Source: Alphaproteobacteria bacterium | GTDB lineage: Bacteria; Pseudomonadota; Alphaproteobacteria; DSM-16000; Inquilinaceae | Direction of reading: 5' to 3' | Assembly (NCBI GenBank): GCA_009909005.1 | Contig: JAAAOG010000064.1 | Span: 1-64,000 of the forward strand | Length of the DNA: 64,000 nt | Part shown: in pieces, positions 40,242-47,215 of the stretch | Numbering within the stretch: the stretch's first letter is position 1 | How the letters are laid out: each line of letters begins with the position of its first letter | Program-made: the position numbers and the translations under genes | The notes under the pieces: model-generated | Databases searched by the model: none | What the model saw: only the letters and a program-made list of their open reading frames with translations | Told to the model about the DNA's origin: nothing

Positions 40242-43200
40242 TCACTCTTGTTGTGGGCTGGCCCGGAGCCTCTCAATCTGCTCTCTCACCCAGTCGAGCT
40301 CTTCCTGCGCTTGCGGGCTGGCATCAGGATGTTCGGCAAGGATCAAGGCGATGTCCTCGGCGGCCTCGAACCGACGAATGGCGTCGGCCCGCCGGCCGTC
40401 GGCCCGTTCCGCCATCGCCATGTTCACGAGGTTGAAGAACAAGTCGCGGTTCAGTTCGGGAGATCTGCCATAGTCATCGATGAGGCCCCGCGTGATCGCC
40501 AGGCTGTCACCATAAGCGTCTAGGGCCTGCTCCGCGTCTCCCCGGCGCAGGAGAACGTCCCCGACCATTTCATGGGAAAGCGACAGGTTTCGTTTCCACA
40601 GCACATTCGCGGGATTTATGTCGGCCAGTTCCCTGTTGGTTGCCAGGGCGCGGCGGTACGCCTCAAGAGCGCCGCTCAGGTCGTTGTGCTGTCGTCGAAT
40701 GTCCCCCACGCTGACCAAACCGGTGGCATAGTGAAGGAGCCATTGCGGATTGTCGGGATCCTCCACGGTGAGGCGCGCCATGAGGGCCACGCTGCGGCCG
40801 AAGTGCCTGAGCGCCCCGGATAGATCGCCCTCTTGCTTCAAGAGCCCGCCAAAACGGAGATGCGCAACGGCGAGGTCGTGCTGCCACTGGGCGTTCTCTG
40901 GCTCGTCTGCGGCCAGACGGTCTCGGATCTCCAGGCTCAGCCGATAGGTTTCAAGAGCCTCCGCGGTGTCTCCACGCATGCCGAGAACCTGAGCGACTCT
41001 CTCGTGCGCTAGCGAGAGATCGCGCAACCAGTCGGCGTTCCCGGGATCAAGCTCAACCAATCTCTGGTTGGATATCACGACTTCTCGATACTCTTCATGG
41101 GCGTCCTCGAGACTGCCTTGACGCAGATGACCGGCAGCAACGGCGCTCTGGCTGATGTAATAGTTCCGCTGCAACTCAAGATCGTCCGGATTGGCTGCGG
41201 CAAGCGCTTCGGCGATGGTCCGGCTCGCCCGATAGTTCTGCAAAGCACTTTCGTGATCATTCAATTCGCGCAAGACGTCGCCGAGTTTTCTGTAAGAGAC
41301 TGATAGCTTTCTCTGGACTTCAGTCTCTTCGAGACCACCCTGGGCCAGCGATTCCCGGATTTCAATGCTGGTGCGATAACGGTGAATGGCTTCTTCAAAG
41401 TCCCCCTCGGCGCGCCGGACGTCTCCGATCTTGTTATGAGCAAGGGCCAACTGACGCAGCCACTCCCGGTTCTCGGGCGCCGTCGCCACCAGCCGCTGCA
41501 TGATCTCAAGGCTGGCTTCATACTCGCCAAGTGCACCGACCAGGTCATTCTCAGTCCGGCGGGTATCGCCGCGCTCGATATAGGCGTCCGCAAGATCCTT
41601 CTGCCAGTCGAGTTCGTCGGGATGAGAGGCAACGAGTTCTTCGAGGGTCTCCACGGCGCGGCCGACCCGCTGCCGCTGACCCTCGGGGTCGCCGACGCTT
41701 TCCAGCGTGCGGTGGAACTCGAGATGCATCATGGCCTGTTTATGGCGCATTTGAGGGCTGTCAGCGCCCGCTTCGAACAGGCTGGCAAAAACATTCTCGG
41801 CGCGGTCGAGAATGTTGTTGATTGTCTGCAGCTGAACACCCTTGACGTCGCGCAATCCATTGGCGAGATCGACCACCAGGGCATCGGCTGCATCGGCAGC
41901 GATCCCAATATTTCTGTTTGCTTCGCGTTCCGCTTCGCGTGCAAGCAACCCCAGGAAAGCAGCCCCAAAAAAGAGGGCGGCAAAGAGTAAGGCCGTTCCT
42001 GTTATGAACCGTTCCCGCCGACGTTGCGATCGACGGGCAAGATCGACTGAAGCCGTGATGAAAGCCCGGGTCGGCTCCGGTAGCTCCCCGGGAAAACGGG
42101 CTGCAATGTTCTCTGCCTCCGCTAAAAGAACTTTGCCGTCGATTAGACAATCAGCGGGACGGCCGTATTCGTCCCAGCGGGCGCGAGCACGCTCGACGTC
42201 CTCGCGGATTCGAAAAAAGTCGGCATGGTCTTCCACAATCTTGCGCGCCCGCTGCCAGCTCTCAAGCACACGCTCGTGAGCGACGCGGATACTAGGGGCC
42301 GCCTCCTCCCTGCTTGTCGACACGAGGATCCGGGCGTCGACCAAAGCCTGGACAAGGCGATTGCTCGGCTCGTCCGCAACCGCCTCGGTCCACGGAACAG
42401 AACGCGCAGTCATGCGGACCGGGCCGGCCCCGTCGGCGGACCCTGCGGGCGTCACAAGCTGGCGCAGCAGACGCGGCAGGGCTGCCTTTTCCGCGTCGCC
42501 CAGGGGTGGTGCCAGGGCGCTTTCCGCCTCCTCGTCGATGGCGCCGTCCAGGCCGCCCATCTCATCGTAGGCGGCATGGGTCAGCCGAACTTCGTCGCCC
42601 TCCTTTGTCCGCTTTTCAAAGAGCCGGCTCAGCGTGAATTGCAGCAACGGCAGCATATCCGTGCGCTCGACGTCTTCCAGGATGCGATCCTCAAGCCGGC
42701 GGCCGGTCTCATCCGTCTCGAACACCAGGTGAGCGGCAGCGGCCGGCGCTCGGACGATTTCGGCCATTTCAGCCGGACCCGGTGGCCGGACATCGAGGCT
42801 TGCGCCCCCGGTTTTCAATTCCTGCAGCCCGGCCACGGAGACGTATGCTTCGTAGAAATCTGCGCGCACCGTGGCAATCACCCAAACCCGTCCGCTTGCC
42901 GCGAAGGCACGCAGCAGTTGGGCAAAGGCCTCTCGCGTTTCCGCCGTCACATCCGTCGCGAACAATTCATCAAGCTGATCAACCAGAAGAATAAGCCGGG
43001 CGTTCATCGGACGATCATAGCCGCCGGCGTGTCGCTCTGCGTCCGCCACCCGATCAAGGGCCCCGAGCACCGGCCTGATTGCCATGGAGTCGCCAAGCGC
43101 CAGCAGTCTTGCCAGAGCCGCCACGGACGAATAGTCGCTGTCGGCCAATTCTGGCAGGGCCGACGGCCGATCCTGCTCCTCCCACTCCAGCTCCTCACTA

Positions 43201-44105
43201 CTCTTGAGAAGCTGGGCTGCCAAGGCTGCAAAGGGGCCATCAGCGTGCTCGCCCGGCCGCATGCTTGCTACCCGCCAGATATCCACCGCCTGCACCGCAC
43301 CCGGCGCTGTCAGCCGCGGCACGAGGCCCGCGCGCGCCAGGGATGACTTCCCGGAGCCGCTCGGGCCGAGGAGCAGCAGAAATGGGGTATCGCGTTCCGC
43401 CGCATCCTTCAATAGCTCAACCGCCTGCCGCGTTTCGCGACTGCGACCGAAAAAGACCGGCGCGTGCCTTGCCCCGAATGCCGCCAGCCCTCGAAACGGC
43501 GTGTCCATCAGCTCGATCGGCCAGGTGGGCAAACGGCCCTTGATCAGATGGCTTTCGATCCAGGACTGCAACAGCGCTTCGGCTTGTTCCTCCAGGTCTT
43601 CCGTTGAACCAAAAGTGTGGAACGCGGCCTTGAAATGACCCTCCGAGGTCTCGAACCAGCGCGCGAAGAAGCTCTTCACGCGCTCCCATTCGCGTTTAAC
43701 GTCCTCGGACGCCGGGTCATCGAGCTGAACACGCGGAGGGTCTGGATAGCGGAAGACATAGACATCCGGAAATTCTTTGGCCTTGCTCGCCTCGATTGCC
43801 GAGAGGACCTCATAGGCCGTGCCGCTCGGGTACCGCTCGCCGTTCGGCATGCGGGGAAACTCGTCCGGCAGCGGTGTCCCGAGGCGGTGGCGCAGAACCG
43901 CAATCACGATGTCGCACTGGCAGGCCTCGGGAATCTGTGGCTGGAATGACCGGTCGGCCGTGTAGAAGCTTTTTTCCCAGCGAAGCGCCTGCAGTCGGGA
44001 ATCGTCATCAAGCTCGCCGTTCAGACGCTCGATAACCCGCTCTATGCGCTTTCGCTCAGTTTGCGCATCACCGGGAGATGAAATAAAAATCCGAACTTCT
44101 CTCAT
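40242..44105 (-). CDS. Membrane STAND NTPase: DUF4062-like, nSTAND, TM, TPR array
   Basis: This 1287-aa protein has four parts. Residues 1-185 start REVRIFISSPGDAQTERKR and match the DUF4062 type seen at the front of STAND proteins. Residues ~204-690 are an nSTAND NTPase with the FFGR entry, Walker A GPSGSGKSS (247-255), Walker B LILLVDQLDE (371-380) and a winged-helix-like part. One TM helix lies at ~701-722, preceded by RRSQRRRER. Residues ~735-1280 hold eight or nine TPR-like repeats of ~50 aa with conserved GD..R...D...AL..Y motifs. Positive charge before the TM puts the NTPase in the cytoplasm and the TPRs outside. STAND proteins often act in stress or phage sensing. Confidence 0.82.
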   Translation of the reverse strand: MREVRIFISSPGDAQTERKRIERVIERLNGELDDDSRLQALRWEKSFYTADRSFQPQIPEACQCDIVIAVLRHRLGTPLPDEFPRMPNGERYPSGTAYEVLSAIEASKAKEFPDVYVFRYPDPPRVQLDDPASEDVKREWERVKSFFARWFETSEGHFKAAFHTFGSTEDLEEQAEALLQSWIESHLIKGRLPTWPIELMDTPFRGLAAFGARHAPVFFGRSRETRQAVELLKDAAERDTPFLLLLGPSGSGKSSLARAGLVPRLTAPGAVQAVDIWRVASMRPGEHADGPFAALAAQLLKSSEELEWEEQDRPSALPELADSDYSSVAALARLLALGDSMAIRPVLGALDRVADAERHAGGYDRPMNARLILLVDQLDELFATDVTAETREAFAQLLRAFAASGRVWVIATVRADFYEAYVSVAGLQELKTGGASLDVRPPGPAEMAEIVRAPAAAAHLVFETDETGRRLEDRILEDVERTDMLPLLQFTLSRLFEKRTKEGDEVRLTHAAYDEMGGLDGAIDEEAESALAPPLGDAEKAALPRLLRQLVTPAGSADGAGPVRMTARSVPWTEAVADEPSNRLVQALVDARILVSTSREEAAPSIRVAHERVLESWQRARKIVEDHADFFRIREDVERARARWDEYGRPADCLIDGKVLLAEAENIAARFPGELPEPTRAFITASVDLARRSQRRRERFITGTALLFAALFFGAAFLGLLAREAEREANRNIGIAADAADALVVDLANGLRDVKGVQLQTINNILDRAENVFASLFEAGADSPQMRHKQAMMHLEFHRTLESVGDPEGQRQRVGRAVETLEELVASHPDELDWQKDLADAYIERGDTRRTENDLVGALGEYEASLEIMQRLVATAPENREWLRQLALAHNKIGDVRRAEGDFEEAIHRYRTSIEIRESLAQGGLEETEVQRKLSVSYRKLGDVLRELNDHESALQNYRASRTIAEALAAANPDDLELQRNYYISQSAVAAGHLRQGSLEDAHEEYREVVISNQRLVELDPGNADWLRDLSLAHERVAQVLGMRGDTAEALETYRLSLEIRDRLAADEPENAQWQHDLAVAHLRFGGLLKQEGDLSGALRHFGRSVALMARLTVEDPDNPQWLLHYATGLVSVGDIRRQHNDLSGALEAYRRALATNRELADINPANVLWKRNLSLSHEMVGDVLLRRGDAEQALDAYGDSLAITRGLIDDYGRSPELNRDLFFNLVNMAMAERADGRRADAIRRFEAAEDIALILAEHPDASPQAQEELDWVREQIERLRASPQQE

Positions 44106-44254
44106 ATTAATGTTCTCCGGCCCAATGCAACGCCTACCTGTCCTTCCAACTCCTCTTTAACATGCCTGCTCCGCCAAGCCAATCCGAGACTGGACCGCAA
44201 GAGCTTCGCCGCTTGAGCGTAGACCTGGAGGTTGGCAGCACGTTCTGGGCGCAA
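44102..44254 (-). CDS. Possible small ORF coupled to the STAND gene
   Basis: A 50-codon frame starts with TTG at 44254, with AAGGGAG five bases upstream, and ends with TGA inside the STAND start codon (ATGA overlap). The peptide begins RPERAANLQVYAQAAKLL and continues as a basic, helix-forming sequence with HVKEELEGQ near the end. No homologue is recognised. The overlap and ribosome site argue for coding. The TTG start, short length and mixed codon use argue against. Confidence 0.3.
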   Translation of the reverse strand: MRPERAANLQVYAQAAKLLRSSLGLAWRSRHVKEELEGQVGVALGRRTLI

Positions 44255-44448
44255 TCCGCTCCCTTCCCGGTCGCTGCCGTCGGCCCGACGTCATGAGGCT
44301 GTGAGCCAGGCCGGCACAGCGGCCGCTCCGCTGACCATCCAGAACCGAGCCGGCCCGCCGATTTTCTCGCGAGAAGCGTCGCATGGGCTGGGCAGCACGG
44401 CATCATCGGAGTACAATAGTGTGCCGTCGCGATACCGCCTTCCCAAGC
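44255..44448. promoter_or_regulatory. Divergent region STAND / Rpn
   Basis: This is the gap between two divergent units. A TACAAT -10-like box at 44412-44417 faces the Rpn gene, without a convincing -35. No clear promoter for the minus-strand STAND gene was found. No other feature is visible. Confidence 0.3.
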
Positions 44449-45471
44449 ATGGCCGAAATTGTCACCCCGCACGACAAGCTGTTCCGGGCGCTGCTCGACG
44501 ATCCCGGGCGCGCCGAAAGCCTCATCCGGGATTATCTGCCGGCGCCCTGGCGCGCCGTCCTTGGCACGGCCAGGCCGAAAACTGTCGATGCCACATTCGT
44601 CGATGCGCAACTGAAGGGCACGCAAAGCGACCGGCTTTTTCAAGTCGAACTGACAGACGGCCGGCCTGCCCTGGTCTATGTGCTGCTTGAGCACAAGAGC
44701 ACGCCGGATCCCGGGACTCCCTATCAAATTATGACCTATATGCTGCGCATCTGGGAGCGCTATGCACAAGGCCAGCCCAAGAGGCTGCGGGCTGTCCCGC
44801 CGATCTTTCCCATGGTATTCTACCATGGCGGGCCGGACTGGACGGTCCCGACCGCGATCCTCGACTGCATCGACGGGGAGGAGGCCGTCAAGGATCTCGT
44901 GCATGATTTCCGCTACACGCTGCATGATCTGAAGCCGATCGATTACGATCGTCTGTCCGAGAATCCCAGCCTGCGTGCGGGACTGGCGGCGCTGAAATAT
45001 TCCTCGGAGCGCCGGCTGAAAGCGGAAACGCTCGCCCGGATCCTTCTCGATGTCCCGGGCGGTGAACCCATCGAACGGCAGGTTCTCGAATATGCAATGC
45101 GGGTCTACAATATCACCAGGGAAAGTCTGCAGACCGCCATCTCTCTGGCGGAAACCAGGAGGAGCGAGGGTGTCGTGACCACGATCGCAGAGGAATTGCT
45201 GAAGGAAGGGGAAGAACGCGGGATTGCCATCGGCGAGAAACGCGGCATCGCGCTGGGCGAGGCACGGGGCGAGGCACGGGGCGAGGCCCGCGGCGAGGCG
45301 CGCGGTTTCGCGAAGGCCGTGGCGCGCACGCTCGAACGGCGCTTCGGCCCCTTGAGCGGATCCCAGCTTGCCCGCATTCAGGCCCTGTCGGCGTCGGAGC
45401 TGGAGGCGCTGATCGACCGGGCAGTCACGGCGCCGACGCTGGACGCCGTGTTCGAGGAGAGCGCGCATTGA
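44449..45471 (+). CDS. Rpn family recombination-promoting nuclease
   Basis: This 340-aa protein is of the Rpn/YhgA-like group (PD-(D/E)xK fold), often listed as a putative transposase. It begins TPHDKLFRALLDDPGRAESL, as the family does. The likely catalytic residues are the Asp in TVDATFVDAQ and the Glu-x-Lys of VLLEHKS, followed by the YQIMTYMLRIWERY helix. The C-terminal part has a run of GEAR repeats encoded by a 12-bp tandem repeat and a final DUF4351-like helical domain. Rpn proteins are DNA nucleases tied to recombination and defence. The ATG at 44449 fits the family start. Confidence 0.85.
   Translation: MAEIVTPHDKLFRALLDDPGRAESLIRDYLPAPWRAVLGTARPKTVDATFVDAQLKGTQSDRLFQVELTDGRPALVYVLLEHKSTPDPGTPYQIMTYMLRIWERYAQGQPKRLRAVPPIFPMVFYHGGPDWTVPTAILDCIDGEEAVKDLVHDFRYTLHDLKPIDYDRLSENPSLRAGLAALKYSSERRLKAETLARILLDVPGGEPIERQVLEYAMRVYNITRESLQTAISLAETRRSEGVVTTIAEELLKEGEERGIAIGEKRGIALGEARGEARGEARGEARGFAKAVARTLERRFGPLSGSQLARIQALSASELEALIDRAVTAPTLDAVFEESAH
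45256..45303. repeat. Four 12-bp tandem repeats in the Rpn gene
   Basis: GGCGAGGCACGG occurs four times in a row with third-position changes, encoding Gly-Glu-Ala-Arg each time. Copy-number change would keep the frame. Confidence 0.85.
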
Positions 45472-45510
45472 CCGGACAGGCGGCCCCGCATCGAATGATA
45501 TGATGGAATC

Positions 45511-45539
45511 TTGACTCCCCGCCGACCGGCGCCCATAGT
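45511..45539 (+). promoter_or_regulatory. Sigma70-type promoter of the candidate sRNA
   Basis: TTGACT at 45511-45516 and CATAGT at 45534-45539 are exactly 17 nt apart. A second -10-like TATAGT follows at 45542. No coding gene begins on the plus strand within 1 kb downstream. Confidence 0.55.
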
Positions 45540-45545
45540 CTTATA

Positions 45546-45650
45546 GTCCGTAAGGACATGAACGCGCCCCTAGTGCCGTAGGAGCGTATGGGCGAAAGAG
45601 CCCGGCGAGTGGACACAGCCCCGTGCCGTTGCGGCGCGGGGCTTTCGCAT
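45546..45650 (+). ncRNA. Candidate small RNA (~105 nt)
   Basis: The predicted transcript starts near the first base of GTCC-GTAA-GGAC (45546-45557), a stem capped by a GNRA-type tetraloop. A second stem is GGGC (45590-45593) / GCCC (45600-45603). It ends at an 11-bp terminator hairpin. The promoter upstream and terminator downstream define an independent unit. The sequence matches no RNA family I recognise. It could also be no more than a terminator for the Rpn gene with a chance promoter. Confidence 0.5.
45617..45645 (+). terminator. Intrinsic terminator after Rpn gene / sRNA
   Basis: AGCCCCGTGCC (45617-45627) pairs with GGCGCGGGGCT (45633-45643) around a 5-nt loop, 11 pairs with one G-T. 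Only three T follow, so termination may be partial. It also lies at the 3' side of the convergent reductase gene. Confidence 0.7.
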
Positions 45651-45672
45651 TCCCGCTCCCGCGACTCCCGGC

Positions 45673-46665
45673 TCAGGCATTGACGTCGACGACGATGCGG
45701 CCCGAAACCCGGCCCTCCAGCATCACCCCGGCGAGGATCGGCAGATCCTCCAGCACCGCCTCGTCGAGCATCGCCTCCAGCGTCTCGGCCGGCAGCGTCT
45801 CGACAATGCGCTGCCAGGCCGCCGTCCGCCGTTCGTGCGGACACGAGTCGGAATGAATGCCGAGCAGGTTGACGCCGCGCACGATGAAGGGGAGGGTCGA
45901 GGTGGTGAGCCCCTTGTCGGCGCTCTGCCCGATGGCCACGGCGGCACCGCCGGGCATCATTTCGGCCAGCGCCCGGGCAAGGCTGTTGCCGCCGGCGGTA
46001 TCGATGCAGCCCGCCCAGCGGGGCGCTTCCAGGTCGTGTTCGGGGGCCCGCGCAAAGCGGGCGCGATCGATCGCCTCAACCGCACCCAGCAATTTGACAT
46101 AGCGGTCGCTGGCCGGCTGGGCGATGGCTGCGACCACCCGGTAGCCGAGCGCCGCCAGCAGGGCGACGGCCATTGAACCGACTCCGCCCGGCGTCCCGGT
46201 CACCAGGATTTCGCCGCGCTGGGGCGTTACCCCATGCGCCTCAAGCGCCTCGATGGCGAGCATGGCGGTCAGCCCCGGCGTCCCGATGCCCATGGCTTGC
46301 CGCGGCGTCAGCCCATCCGGCATCGGCATCAGCCAGTCCGCCTCGACCCGTGCCAGCTGCGCCAGGCCGCCCCAGCGGTCGGCCCCGACCGACCAGCCGG
46401 TGAGCATGACCGGCGTGCCCGGCGGCCAGGCGGGGTCGCGACTGTCCTCGACCGTTCCGGCCAGGTCGCAGCCGGGGACGTGCGGGTAGCGCGGCACCCT
46501 TCGGCCCAGCCCGTTCATGACCTGGGCGTCCTGATGGTTCAGCGTCGACCAGGCGACGGCGACGGTGACCTCGCCGGCCGGAAGCCGCGTCCGCTCCAGC
46601 TGTTGCACCCGGGTTCTTATCGTGCCGCCTACGCGGTCCACTACAAGGGCCTTGAAGGTCGTCAT
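45673..46665 (-). CDS. AcuI/YhdH-like medium-chain reductase (acryloyl-CoA reductase type)
   Basis: This 330-aa NADPH-dependent medium-chain dehydrogenase/reductase starts TTFKALVVDR. The segment STLNHQDAQVMNGLGRRVPRY matches the AcuI/YhdH branch, which reduces acryloyl-CoA to propionyl-CoA. The nucleotide-binding loop is TGTPGGVGSMAVALL, and the end VSGRIVVDVN is typical. No zinc ligands are present. Propionyl-CoA made by such an enzyme would feed pccBA at the window start, but the genes are far apart. Other acryloyl or enone substrates are possible. The ATG at 46665 fits the family; eight more codons are open upstream. Confidence 0.8.
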   Translation of the reverse strand: MTTFKALVVDRVGGTIRTRVQQLERTRLPAGEVTVAVAWSTLNHQDAQVMNGLGRRVPRYPHVPGCDLAGTVEDSRDPAWPPGTPVMLTGWSVGADRWGGLAQLARVEADWLMPMPDGLTPRQAMGIGTPGLTAMLAIEALEAHGVTPQRGEILVTGTPGGVGSMAVALLAALGYRVVAAIAQPASDRYVKLLGAVEAIDRARFARAPEHDLEAPRWAGCIDTAGGNSLARALAEMMPGGAAVAIGQSADKGLTTSTLPFIVRGVNLLGIHSDSCPHERRTAAWQRIVETLPAETLEAMLDEAVLEDLPILAGVMLEGRVSGRIVVDVNA

Positions 46666-46810
46666 CGTCGCTCCGCCGCTGCCGCGCATCCGGATGCAAG
46701 CCCCCGGATGCGGAAAGGACCTGACAGAAGCGTGTCACGCGGTGTAGGCTTGGACAATAGAAGAACAGCAAAGACCGGACGGCTTCAGGCACCGGGAGGA
46801 TTCACAAGTC

Positions 46811-47179
46811 ATGGCGCTTTCCGTGCTCGTGGCGGATGACGAGCCGAACATCGTCCTGTCCCTGCAATTCCTGATGAACCAGGCCGGTTTCGACGTGCGC
46901 GTCGCCCGCGACGGCGAGGAAGCCATCGCGATGATCGAAGAGCGCGTCCCCGACCTCGTCCTCCTCGACGTGATGATGCCGAAAAAGGACGGCTACGAAG
47001 TCTGCCAGACGATCCGCAACAATGCCGCCTGGAAGGACATGCGCATCATCATGCTGACCGCCAAAGGGCGCGAGGTCGAACGGGAAAAGGGCATGGCGAT
47101 GGGGGCGGACGAGTACATCACGAAACCCTTTTCCACCCGCTATGTCGTCGAGCGCGTCAAGCAGCTGCTCGGGGCGTGA
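46811..47179 (+). CDS. Single-domain response regulator (CheY-like)
   Basis: This 122-aa protein is a stand-alone receiver domain with all key residues: Asp10 and Asp11 for Mg, Asp53 as phospho-acceptor in LLDVMMPKKDG, Thr83 and Lys105. There is no output domain. It is the first gene of a four-gene set ending in a symporter-linked histidine kinase, and it lies 37 bp before the sensor-exonuclease gene. It may shuttle phosphate from that kinase. GGGAGG lies 11 bases before the ATG. Confidence 0.9.
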   Translation: MALSVLVADDEPNIVLSLQFLMNQAGFDVRVARDGEEAIAMIEERVPDLVLLDVMMPKKDGYEVCQTIRNNAAWKDMRIIMLTAKGREVEREKGMAMGADEYITKPFSTRYVVERVKQLLGA

Positions 47180-47215
47180 GGTGAACCGCATGGCGCCGGA
47201 CGCGGGAGGGCGCGC

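Noticed and set aside
44157-44384. 75-codon minus-strand frame upstream of the STAND gene
   Set aside because: No ribosome site, Arg/Gly-rich product, and another frame in the same place has the better start and the ATGA overlap.
44449-45471. Transposase (as Rpn proteins are often labelled)
   Set aside because: No terminal inverted repeats or target-site duplications are seen. The motifs are of a PD-(D/E)xK nuclease of the Rpn group.
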